Shown one piece after another: positions 7,858 to 15,054 of a stretch of DNA of 15,120 bases. The notes beneath the pieces are model-generated. The model was given only the letters and a program-made list of their open reading frames with translations. It had not been told where the DNA came from and ran no database searches. Origin of the DNA: an uncultured Azospirillum sp. (GTDB lineage Bacteria > Pseudomonadota > Alphaproteobacteria > RF32 > CAG-239); contig CABUAP010000015.1 of assembly GCA_902489675.1 (NCBI GenBank), positions 1 through 15,120 of the forward strand, given 5' to 3'. Each line of letters starts with the position of its first letter. Within the stretch, counting starts at the first letter, position 1. The translations under genes were made by a program, and so were the position numbers.

Positions 7858-9393
7858 ATGAGACAGAAACCCGTAATGCTGCTAATTTTGGACGGCTGGG
7901 GCTATCGCAAAGAAATTACCGCCGACAACGCCATCGAACAAGGACATACTCCCAACTGGCATCAATGCCTGAAAGAATATCCGCACTGTTTGGTACAAAC
8001 CTCCGGACTGGCCGTCGGCCTGCCGGAAGGCCAGATGGGCAACTCGGAAGTGGGACATACCAACCTCGGCGCCGGCCGGGTGGTCATGCAGGATTTGCCA
8101 AAGATTGATCTGGCGGTCAAAGACGGATCTCTGGCTCAAAATCCGGTACTGTTGAAACTGATTAACACCCTCAAAGAAAACAACAAAACCTGTCACTTGA
8201 TGGGGCTGATGTCGCCGGGCGGCGTCCATTCCTCTCAGCACCATATTGCAGCGTTAGCTGCGATCTTGAACGAACACGGCATCAAAACCGATGTCCATGC
8301 CTTTTTGGACGGCCGCGACACGCCGCCGGAATCGGCTGCCGGTTTTGTTGCCGAGTTTGAAAAAGAAATTGCGACCATGAGCAATGTCAAAATCGCTACC
8401 GTGGCCGGCCGTTTCTATGCCATGGATCGCGACAAACGCTGGGATCGGGTGGAAAAAGCCTACAACAATATGGTTTTGGCCGACGGCAAACGTTTTGATG
8501 ATGCGGTTGAAGCAATCAAAGCCTCTTATGCCGAAAAAGTCAGCGACGAATTTGTGGTTCCGGCCGTGATCGGTGACTATCAGGGCTTTGAAGACGGCGA
8601 CGCAGTGCTGATGGCCAACTTCCGCGCTGATCGTGCCCGCGAAATTTTGTATGCGCTGGCCGACAAAGAATTTACCGGTTTTGAACGCAAAAAAACGGTC
8701 GAACTGTCAATGGCGGTCGGCATGACCGAATATTCGGTCGATCACAACCGCTTTATGCAGACGATGTTCCCGCCCGAAGCGCTGGTTCATATTTTTGGCG
8801 AAGTGGTGGCAGAAAACGGCCTCACTCAGCTGCGAATTGCCGAAACCGAAAAATACGCGCACGTCACCTTCTTTTTTAACGGCGGCGAAGAAAAAGAGTT
8901 TGTCGGCGAATCAAGAATTCTGGTCCCCAGCCCCAAAGTTGCCACTTATGACTTAAAACCGGAGATGTCGGTTTATGAAGTGACCGATCATCTGGTTGAC
9001 GCCATCGAAAAACAAAAATTTGACGTTATCATCTGCAACTTCGCCAACGGCGACATGGTCGGCCATACCGGCATTATGGAAGCGGCCTTAAAAGCGGTGG
9101 CCGCGGTTGACGAGTGCTTGGGCAAAGTGGTCAAGGCCATCAAAGACGTAGACGGCGTGCTGCTGGTGACGGCTGACCACGGCAACGCGGAAAAGATGGT
9201 CGATGAAAAAACCGGACAGCCTTACACCGCCCACACTGTCGGCGATGTTCAGGCGGTGCTGGTCAACGGCCCGAAAGATATCAGCGCGCTTAATAACGGC
9301 AAGCTGGCCGACATTTCTCCGACTTTGCTTGATTTGCTCGGTATTAAACAACCGGCGGAGATGACGGGCAAGTCGCTTTTGGTCCGTAAATAA
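7858..9393 (+). CDS. gpmI: 2,3-bisphosphoglycerate-independent phosphoglycerate mutase
   Basis: Interconverts 3- and 2-phosphoglycerate in glycolysis and gluconeogenesis, in the cytoplasm, through a phosphoserine intermediate and two Mn ions. The 511-residue length is typical. The alkaline-phosphatase-like domain has LILDGWG at the start (Asp12), GNSEVGHTNLGAGRVV with the nucleophile Ser63, NGDMVGHTG (Asp399, His403), TADHGNAEKM (Asp440, His441) and AHTVGDV (His459). The inserted transferase domain has HAFLDGRDTPP (147-157), GRFYAMDRDKRWDR (184-197) and NFRADRAREI (254-263) for substrate binding. All catalytic residues I can check are present. An AAGGA site about 10 nt before the ATG supports the start. 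It is first in a run with an EnvC-type activator (24 bp later) and CtpA, an order known in Alphaproteobacteria that links a glycolytic gene to envelope genes. Confidence 0.98.
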   Translation: MRQKPVMLLILDGWGYRKEITADNAIEQGHTPNWHQCLKEYPHCLVQTSGLAVGLPEGQMGNSEVGHTNLGAGRVVMQDLPKIDLAVKDGSLAQNPVLLKLINTLKENNKTCHLMGLMSPGGVHSSQHHIAALAAILNEHGIKTDVHAFLDGRDTPPESAAGFVAEFEKEIATMSNVKIATVAGRFYAMDRDKRWDRVEKAYNNMVLADGKRFDDAVEAIKASYAEKVSDEFVVPAVIGDYQGFEDGDAVLMANFRADRAREILYALADKEFTGFERKKTVELSMAVGMTEYSVDHNRFMQTMFPPEALVHIFGEVVAENGLTQLRIAETEKYAHVTFFFNGGEEKEFVGESRILVPSPKVATYDLKPEMSVYEVTDHLVDAIEKQKFDVIICNFANGDMVGHTGIMEAALKAVAAVDECLGKVVKAIKDVDGVLLVTADHGNAEKMVDEKTGQPYTAHTVGDVQAVLVNGPKDISALNNGKLADISPTLLDLLGIKQPAEMTGKSLLVRK

Positions 9394-9417
9394 ACCTGTG
9401 TTTGGGGAAGACTGCCG

Positions 9418-10701
9418 TTGAAAAAACAAACCGCCTTTTTAACTTTGCTTTTGAGCCTGCTGATTGCACAATCGGCAGCGGCGGCAGTTGTTTCCCGCAA
9501 GGATCTGGAAGCAATCCAGATGCAGGTAGAAAAAAAGAGCGTTGAACATAAACGCTTACAGGCGCAAGCTGCCAAAATCAGTGTCGAAATGGCCGCCGTC
9601 AGCAAACAAATGGTGCAAAAGGCCCGGCAGATTCAAAATACCGAGGATAAGATATCCGAAACGGAAAAGCAGTTGGTTATTTTGCAAAAAGAGTTAAAAA
9701 CGGCAGAAGACGATTTTATCAAAGAAGACGAAAATCTGATCCAGACTCTTTATGCTTTGCAAAATCTGGCTTTAAAACCGACGGAATCGCTGTTTGTGCA
9801 GCCGTTGACGCCGGTCGAAATCATCCGAAGCGCGATGCTGCTCCGGGAAACAGTGCCGTTTTTGGCGGAAGAAGCCGCCCGAATCCGCGAACGGCTGGAC
9901 AATATTGCCGCCAAAAAAAGCCAAATCGAGCAACAGGTCAAACGCATCTCCAGCAACAAACTGGCGCTTGAGAAAGAACACCGGCAGATGAAACAGCTGA
10001 TCCGCAAAAAAGCGCAGATCCGCAGCCAAATTGAAAACAAGAGCGCCGCCGCCAAACAAAAGATCGAACAGCTGGCCGCACAAGCCAAAGACATCAAAGA
10101 ACTGCTGGTTAAACTCGAAAACGAGCGCAAAGCACGGGAAAAACAGGAACGGGAACGGTTGGAAAAACTGCGGCGCGAGCGTGAGCAGCTGGAAAAATAT
10201 CGTGCCGAACAAGAAGCGCTGGCAATTAATGAGCGCCGAGAAAAAGAGCGGCTGGAACAAGCCAAAAGCGATGACCTGATCAAATCGCAGACCGCTTATG
10301 TGAAAGACGTCGGGCAGAACTTTGTTAAGGCCAAAGGCAAACTTTCGATGCCGGCGCGCGGATCAATTGCCATTGCCTACGGGCAGGAAACAGCCAAAGG
10401 CGTCAGCTCCAAAGGCATCTCGATCAAAACCCGGAGCGAGGCACAGGTGGTGTCGCCGTTTGACGGAACCGTTATTTTTGCCGGGCCGTTCCGCGGCTAC
10501 GGCAACATCATTATTATTGAACACGGCGAACATTATATGTCGCTTTTGGCCGGCTTAAACAACATCGACTGCGAAGTGGGGCAGATGCTTTTGGCCGGTG
10601 AACCAATCGGACAGATGCCCAAAAACAACAATACCAAGCTTTATGTCGAGCTGCGCAAAGACAGCCGGCCGATCGACCCGGAAGCATGGTTTGCCAAATA
10701 A
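9418..10701 (+). CDS. envC: EnvC-type murein hydrolase activator (degenerate M23 domain)
   Basis: Periplasmic protein of 427 residues, expected to activate N-acetylmuramoyl-L-alanine amidases during septum splitting rather than cut the wall itself. It starts with a signal peptide (about 1-22, ending AQSAAAA), continues as a long charged coiled coil (about 25-290, rich in Lys, Glu, Gln and Arg) and ends with an M23/LytM fold (about 308-427). The zinc ligands of active M23 enzymes are lost: the HxxxD position reads Ser331 and Ser335 (SKGIS) and the HxH position reads Lys407-Leu-Tyr409. This is the hallmark of EnvC-like regulators. The start is a TTG at 9418, supported by GGGGAAG about 9 nt upstream and by the signal peptide; the next Met is at codon 35, past the signal. 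It sits between gpmI and ctpA in one transcription unit. Confidence 0.9.
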   Translation: MKKQTAFLTLLLSLLIAQSAAAAVVSRKDLEAIQMQVEKKSVEHKRLQAQAAKISVEMAAVSKQMVQKARQIQNTEDKISETEKQLVILQKELKTAEDDFIKEDENLIQTLYALQNLALKPTESLFVQPLTPVEIIRSAMLLRETVPFLAEEAARIRERLDNIAAKKSQIEQQVKRISSNKLALEKEHRQMKQLIRKKAQIRSQIENKSAAAKQKIEQLAAQAKDIKELLVKLENERKAREKQERERLEKLRREREQLEKYRAEQEALAINERREKERLEQAKSDDLIKSQTAYVKDVGQNFVKAKGKLSMPARGSIAIAYGQETAKGVSSKGISIKTRSEAQVVSPFDGTVIFAGPFRGYGNIIIIEHGEHYMSLLAGLNNIDCEVGQMLLAGEPIGQMPKNNNTKLYVELRKDSRPIDPEAWFAK

Positions 10702-10731
10702 ATACAAATGAACAAAAACAGGAAAAAGATT

Positions 10732-12045
10732 ATGTGGAAAAAATTACTGACATTTGCATTAATCGCCAATATTGCCATGACGGCCAGCTGCGTAACGGCC
10801 GCCGACAAAAAGGCGCCTTCGGCAGAAGAAGCCGACACTTATGAAATGCTGAACCTTTTCGGCGAAATTATGGAACGGACCAAAGTTTCTTATGTGGAAG
10901 AAGTGAGCGACCAGAAACTGATTGAGTCGGCCATCAACGGAATGCTTTCTTCGCTTGACCCGCACTCCAGCTTTCTTGATGCCAAAAGCTTTCAATATCT
11001 TAACGAACAGACACAAGGCAAGTTCGGCGGACTGGGCATTGAGGTAACCATGGAAAACGGCGTGGTCAAAGTGGTTTCGCCGATCGATGACACACCGGCA
11101 TTCAAAGCCGGGCTGAAACCGGGTGACTACATCATCAGCCTTGACGGTACCACGGTGGTCGGTATGTCGCTTAACGAAGCGGTTGATAAAATGCGCGGCA
11201 AAACCGGTACCAAGATCCGGCTGACCATCCGCCGCGGTACTCAAAAACCTTTTGACGTTACGTTAAAACGCGAGGAAATTAAAATCCAATCGGTTAAAAA
11301 TGAGCTCAAAGCCAAAGATGTTGCCTATATCCGTATTTCTTCTTTCAGCGAAGAAGTGGACAAGAACATCAAAGCAGCGCTGGATAAAATGCAGAAAGAA
11401 ACCAAAAACGGCGTTAAAGGGCTGGTAATTGACGTACGCAACAATCCCGGCGGCTTGTTGGATCAGGCGGTGGCCGTTTCCGATCTGTTCCTTGACAAAG
11501 GGGAAATTGTTTCCACCCGTTCGCGCAATGAGGAAGAAACCTTAAAATACAATGCCACCAAAGGCGACATTGCCGAAGGGCTGCCGATTGTGGTGTTGAT
11601 CAATGACGGTTCGGCCTCGGCCTCGGAAATTTTGGCCGGTGCGCTGCAAGACCATAAGCGGGCAATTATCATGGGTGAAAAATCTTTCGGCAAAGGCTCC
11701 GTTCAAAGCGTGATTCCTTTTGCCAAATACGGTGCCATTCGCTTGACCACCGCCCGCTACTATACGCCTTCCGGCCGTTCGATCCAAGCCAAGGGGATCG
11801 AACCGGACATCGAAGTCAAACCGGCCAAAGTTGAGCTGCTGAACTATGACGGGCTGACCATCAGCGAAGCTGAACTCAAAAACGCGCTGAAAAATGACAA
11901 TGTCGATGCCGGTGCCAAGGACAAAAAAGCTGACGGCAAGGATAAAAACAACGACAGTGACGAAGCTTTGCAAAAAGACTATCAGCTGCTGAGGGCGGTT
12001 GATACCATCAAGGCTTTGAGCATTTACGGCAGTGATAAAAAATAA
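10732..12045 (+). CDS. ctpA: Carboxyl-terminal processing protease, S41 family
   Basis: Periplasmic serine protease that trims or degrades proteins from their C-terminus. From the ATG at 10732 it has 437 residues: a signal sequence (about 1-24), an N-terminal helical part with SSLDPHSSFLD, a PDZ domain (about 97-182, with GGLGIEV and GLKPGDYI), and the S41 catalytic core. NDGSASASE gives the nucleophile Ser296 and GEKSFGKGSVQ the base Lys321, 25 residues apart as in E. coli Prc. A Lys/Asp-rich low-complexity linker (about 388-411) precedes a final helix. An ATG 24 bp upstream (10708) has no ribosome binding site, while AGGA lies 8 nt before the ATG at 10732, so I prefer the latter. A Cys near the signal end (TASC) could be a weak lipobox, but VTAA also allows normal cleavage. 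The operon ends here in a strong terminator. Confidence 0.95.
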   Translation: MWKKLLTFALIANIAMTASCVTAADKKAPSAEEADTYEMLNLFGEIMERTKVSYVEEVSDQKLIESAINGMLSSLDPHSSFLDAKSFQYLNEQTQGKFGGLGIEVTMENGVVKVVSPIDDTPAFKAGLKPGDYIISLDGTTVVGMSLNEAVDKMRGKTGTKIRLTIRRGTQKPFDVTLKREEIKIQSVKNELKAKDVAYIRISSFSEEVDKNIKAALDKMQKETKNGVKGLVIDVRNNPGGLLDQAVAVSDLFLDKGEIVSTRSRNEEETLKYNATKGDIAEGLPIVVLINDGSASASEILAGALQDHKRAIIMGEKSFGKGSVQSVIPFAKYGAIRLTTARYYTPSGRSIQAKGIEPDIEVKPAKVELLNYDGLTISEAELKNALKNDNVDAGAKDKKADGKDKNNDSDEALQKDYQLLRAVDTIKALSIYGSDKK

Positions 12046-12052
12046 AACGCCC

Positions 12053-12093
12053 AAGCCGGGGAGGCAACAAAATTTCCCCGGCTTTGTTTTTTT
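12053..12093 (+). terminator. Strong intrinsic terminator between ctpA and rppH
   Basis: AAGCCGGGGA (12053-12062) pairs perfectly with TCCCCGGCTT (12075-12084) over 10 bp around a 12-nt loop, followed by TTTGTTTTTTT-type sequence to 12093. It begins 7 bp after the ctpA stop and ends 14 bp before the rppH ATG. Confidence 0.85.
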
Positions 12094-12107
12094 AAGAGGA
12101 ACGGAAG

Positions 12108-12563
12108 ATGAACGGAATTTATCGCAAATGCGTCGGTATCGTTGTTTATAAAGAGAACAAGGTTTTATTATGCGAGCGTCGCGACTTGCCCGGCGCCTGG
12201 CAATTTCCGCAAGGGGGAATCGAAGCCGGCGAAGAGCTGATTGAGGCCGCCCGGCGAGAACTTAGAGAGGAAACATCGATTGTTTCGGTTGAGCCGATCC
12301 AAACCATTGCAACACCGCTGCGCTATACTTTTCCGCCGGAGATTCAAAAAGGCGGCAAATGGAAATATAACGGGCAGGATATGCAATGGGTTTTGTTTCG
12401 CTTTACCGGCAAAGAAAATGAGATCAACCTTCAGACCGAAGAACCGGAATTTGACCGTTATGCTTGGGAAGATATTGACGAAGCCGCCCAAAAAATTGTA
12501 GAATTTAAGAAAAACGTTTATCTTGAAGTAGCAAAAAAATTCAGACCTGTTATCGGAGGTTAA
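12108..12563 (+). CDS. rppH: RNA pyrophosphohydrolase (Nudix)
   Basis: Removes pyrophosphate from the 5' end of primary transcripts, which opens them to decay by 5'-end-dependent RNases; acts in the cytoplasm. The 151-residue protein is close to the usual RppH size. The RppH-like N-terminus (YRKCVGIVVY) leads to DLPGAWQFPQGGIEAGEE and the Nudix box, residues 36-58, with REL-REE (Arg50, Glu51, Glu54, Glu55) for metal binding. The Gly near the end of the box is Ser57 (EETSI), a small departure from consensus. EPEFDRYAWED near residue 113 also matches the family. AGAGGA stands 7 nt before the ATG. The gene follows ctpA as in other Alphaproteobacteria, but a terminator intervenes, and the stop codon abuts the start of the next gene. 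Other Nudix hydrolases such as dinucleoside polyphosphate enzymes are close relatives, but the overall match favours RppH. Confidence 0.92.
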   Translation: MNGIYRKCVGIVVYKENKVLLCERRDLPGAWQFPQGGIEAGEELIEAARRELREETSIVSVEPIQTIATPLRYTFPPEIQKGGKWKYNGQDMQWVLFRFTGKENEINLQTEEPEFDRYAWEDIDEAAQKIVEFKKNVYLEVAKKFRPVIGG

Positions 12564-13379
12564 ATGACAGAAGAAACAAAAATGGCAAAAGATATTCAGG
12601 AATTGATCGATCTTGCTTTCAGCGCCATTGTGCAGACTTCGGTGGAACTGGACGATGATCAGCTGGACGCTTTAGAAAATCTCAATCAATACTGCGTCAA
12701 CGCCGCTCTGCAGAATCCGGAAGTCATTAAACGGCCGCTCAAAGTGGTTTATAAAACAAACGAGGGGCTAAAAGAAGCGCTGGTCGCCATTTGTTTGGCC
12801 TATTCATTGATCAACCCGCGGCGCAAACTGCGGGAGAATAAAGAGTTTTTTGATAAAAACATTACCATTTACCAACGCCCCGGCAACATCAAGTTTATCG
12901 ACTTCGGCGCCATTGCGCCGGACAACGTACAAGCTGCCATTTATTGGGATATCATCGAAGATTGGAAACTTTACATTGATCGGGAATGCGGCGGCATTAA
13001 AGCGCTGGTTGATGAAAAAACCAATCTGGCAGGGCTGGACAATTACATCCGCGGCGGCGATCCTTTGTATGAATTTGCCCGTTTTCACCGCAAATATACG
13101 GAAAAAACCAAACTGCAGGAAGAAAAGAGCAAAATATCCGCCGAAGATGCTTTCCGCAATGCCGTTGTCCAGTCGGTAGCAACCGAAGTGACCAAACAAC
13201 AGCTGCTGGAAGGTAAAAATCCGATGGAAATTATCGACTCGCTGTTAAATCAGGCAGCCTCTTACCAATCGCCGAAAATCGGACATCGACAGCCCGAACA
13301 GCGTCAAATCGGCTACCGGAAAAGGGAGCATCGCCCAAACCGCGACCAGCAGTACCATAAACGGCAAGACGAAGACTGA
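12564..13379 (+). CDS. Unknown protein with basic C-terminal tail, coupled to rppH
   Basis: I do not recognise this 271-residue protein. It has no signal peptide and no membrane segment, so it should be cytoplasmic. The N-terminal part is acidic and helical (LDDDQLDALENLNQYC at 29-44). The centre (about 55-180) looks globular, with INPRRKLREN, YQRPGNIKFIDFGAIAP and AAIYWDIIEDWKLYIDREC. A Lys/Glu-rich helix follows (180-230). The tail 236-271 is rich in Arg, Gln, His and Lys and looks disordered, a composition often seen in nucleic-acid-binding tails. The ATG directly follows the rppH stop, with CGGAGG 4 nt upstream, so translation is likely coupled. A second Met at codon 7 is a possible but weaker start. 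Context suggests a role near RppH or RNA, which is inference only. Confidence 0.85.
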   Translation: MTEETKMAKDIQELIDLAFSAIVQTSVELDDDQLDALENLNQYCVNAALQNPEVIKRPLKVVYKTNEGLKEALVAICLAYSLINPRRKLRENKEFFDKNITIYQRPGNIKFIDFGAIAPDNVQAAIYWDIIEDWKLYIDRECGGIKALVDEKTNLAGLDNYIRGGDPLYEFARFHRKYTEKTKLQEEKSKISAEDAFRNAVVQSVATEVTKQQLLEGKNPMEIIDSLLNQAASYQSPKIGHRQPEQRQIGYRKREHRPNRDQQYHKRQDED

Positions 13380-13398
13380 TCCTTTTGAGTAAATATGG

Positions 13399-13941
13399 AT
13401 GATGGCTGTTTGCAAACAGATTGTTCTTTTTTTATATGCTGCGGCCACATTTTTTGTGTGTCTTACCGTTTTTAGTTCAGCCACCGGTAATTATGACAAA
13501 TCTACCGAAGGGTTGCTGCCGCTTTTATTCGTCGGCACAGAAACTTTATACTTTGTAATTGTCACATCAGTCTATACCGTTGCTTATATGCGCGGCGGCG
13601 GCAATTTAAAAATGTTTTACGCCATCAGCGCGGTTCCCATTCTTTTGGCTTACGGTTCTTTTATCTGCCGGGATTTCGTCTTTGCGGACGGATGGGCGGG
13701 AACGGCTGCCGTTTTGCTGACAATATTGTGCGCGCCTTTATTTTTTTCTTTCCGCATGAATTTGAGAGATCTTTGCGGGATAACCTTCATTTTGCTCTAT
13801 GTTATTATCAAAATATATTTCGGACGGGACAATATATTGCCTCTGTTTATATTCCTTCTTATTGTACCGCTGTTGACAGTAATCAAATTTTTTATCCAAG
13901 CGAAACAACATAAAAAAGCACAACAACAAACAGCCCTTTAA
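13399..13941 (+). CDS. Unknown membrane protein, about six helices
   Basis: A 180-residue hydrophobic protein with about six membrane spans at residues 6-26, 39-64, 70-90, 98-118, 121-141 and 145-167, ending in a short Lys/Gln-rich tail. There is no cleavable signal peptide, no recognisable catalytic motif and no soluble domain; charged residues between helices are few. I do not recognise the family. Two adjacent ATG codons (13399 and 13402) are possible starts; the frame is closed just upstream by a stop at 13390, and only a weak GAG motif about 9 nt before serves as ribosome binding site, so expression may rely on coupling to the gene ending 19 bp before. The stop codon lies in the loop of the terminator hairpin. 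It is last in the rppH transcription unit. Coding status is probable, function unknown. Confidence 0.75.
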   Translation: MMAVCKQIVLFLYAAATFFVCLTVFSSATGNYDKSTEGLLPLLFVGTETLYFVIVTSVYTVAYMRGGGNLKMFYAISAVPILLAYGSFICRDFVFADGWAGTAAVLLTILCAPLFFSFRMNLRDLCGITFILLYVIIKIYFGRDNILPLFIFLLIVPLLTVIKFFIQAKQHKKAQQQTAL

Positions 13942-13957
13942 TAGGGGCTGTTTGTTT
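13925..13957. terminator. Hairpin terminator between convergent genes
   Basis: Arms at 13925-13936 and 13945-13956 (AACAAACAGCCC against GGGCTGTTTGTT) pair over 12 bp with an 8-nt loop that contains the stop codon of the membrane-protein gene. The stem is perfect on both strands, and rlmN converges from the right (stop at 13999), so it can serve both. T-runs are partly inside the arms rather than a clean tail, hence not full confidence. Confidence 0.7.
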
Positions 13958-13998
13958 ATAATTTGATTTTAGAATCGAGCTTATTGTCCGGCTGCGCT

Positions 13999-15054
13999 TT
14001 AGCCCTTTTTTGACTTCAGTTGTCCGCAGGCGGCCAAAATATCTTGTCCGCGGGCAGTGCGGATCGGCGCGGCAAAGCCGTAATCCTGCAATTTTTGCGA
14101 AAAAGCATGGATGCGGTTGTTGGAACTGGGCTGATAGCTGCAACCCGGCCACGGATTGAACGCAATCAGGTTAAATTTGGCATTGATTTTGTATTTTTTC
14201 ATCAAAGCCGCCAGTTCATCGGCGTGCGCCGGCGTATCGTTAAAGTCTTTGAGCATCAGATACTCAAAAGTGATATAACCGCCGTGGTTTTCCTGATAGT
14301 CGTGACAAGCCTGCATCAATTCGGGCAGCGGATATTTTTTATTGATCGGCATAATTTCCGAACGCTGTTCATTATTCGAGGCGTGCAGGCTGACGGCCAA
14401 TTTGACGCCGATATCACGGTCAATATTGCGGATATGCGGGATAATGCCGGAAGTGGAAAGCGTGATCCGCCGTTTGGAAATGGCAATACCTTCGCCGTCG
14501 GTCAAAATTTCCACCGCTTTAACCACATTTTCGTAATTTTGCAGCGGTTCGCCCATACCCATCAACACGATATTGGAAAGCATCCGTTTTTCGCCGTCCA
14601 GATTCCATTCTCCGTAAGTATCGCGCGCCAGCATAAACTGAGCAACGATTTCTCCGGCCGTAAGGTTTCGGGTCAGCTTTTGGCTGCCGGTATGGCAAAA
14701 ACGACAGCCCATGGCGCAGCCTATCTGGGTAGAAATGCAAACCGCGCCGCGATCGGCTTCCGGAATATAAACGGTTTCGATTTTTTCGCCGTCGGCAAAC
14801 TCTAACAGCCACTTGCGGGTTTTGTCGCTTGAAAGCTGTTCGGTTACCACTCTGGGCCGCGAGAGGGTAAAATGCTCCGCCAATTTCTGCCGCAAAGGTT
14901 TAGACAGATTGGTCATCTCGTCAAAATCGGTTTTGCCGTAAAAATAGATCCATTGCCAAATTTGTTTGACCCGAAAAGCCGGCTCGCCCATTTCTTTCAA
15001 ACAGGCGGCTAATTCGCTTTTCGTCAGTCCGATCAATTCTGTTTTATCGGTCAT
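13999..15054 (-). CDS. rlmN: Dual-specificity 23S rRNA / tRNA C2-adenosine methyltransferase
   Basis: Radical-SAM enzyme that methylates C2 of A2503 in 23S rRNA and A37 in some tRNAs, supporting translational accuracy. The 351-residue protein carries the iron-sulfur motif GCAMGCRFC (Cys113, Cys117, Cys120), the SAM-binding MGMGEPLQNYENV (165-177), the resolving Cys106 (GAVCISTQ) and the C-terminal Cys343 in ARGQDILAACGQL that carries the methyl group. CHTG and NLTAGEI after the cluster are usual in the family. RlmN is favoured over Cfr by context and overall match. I chose the ATG at 15052-15054 because it overlaps the stop codon of the upstream gene as ATGA; a GTG three codons earlier (15061-15063) is possible but lacks a ribosome binding site. 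No strong Shine-Dalgarno is visible, which fits translational coupling. It converges on the plus-strand membrane-protein gene across a shared hairpin. Confidence 0.96.
   Translation of the reverse strand: MTDKTELIGLTKSELAACLKEMGEPAFRVKQIWQWIYFYGKTDFDEMTNLSKPLRQKLAEHFTLSRPRVVTEQLSSDKTRKWLLEFADGEKIETVYIPEADRGAVCISTQIGCAMGCRFCHTGSQKLTRNLTAGEIVAQFMLARDTYGEWNLDGEKRMLSNIVLMGMGEPLQNYENVVKAVEILTDGEGIAISKRRITLSTSGIIPHIRNIDRDIGVKLAVSLHASNNEQRSEIMPINKKYPLPELMQACHDYQENHGGYITFEYLMLKDFNDTPAHADELAALMKKYKINAKFNLIAFNPWPGCSYQPSSNNRIHAFSQKLQDYGFAAPIRTARGQDILAACGQLKSKKG

Noticed and set aside
9750..10283. Ser-rich reverse frame opposite the EnvC coiled coil
   Set aside because: Its composition is just the complement of Lys/Glu/Arg-rich codons; no independent signal.
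10708..10731. Earlier ATG of ctpA
   Set aside because: No Shine-Dalgarno before it, while AGGA is well placed for the ATG at 10732 and the signal peptide then has normal length.
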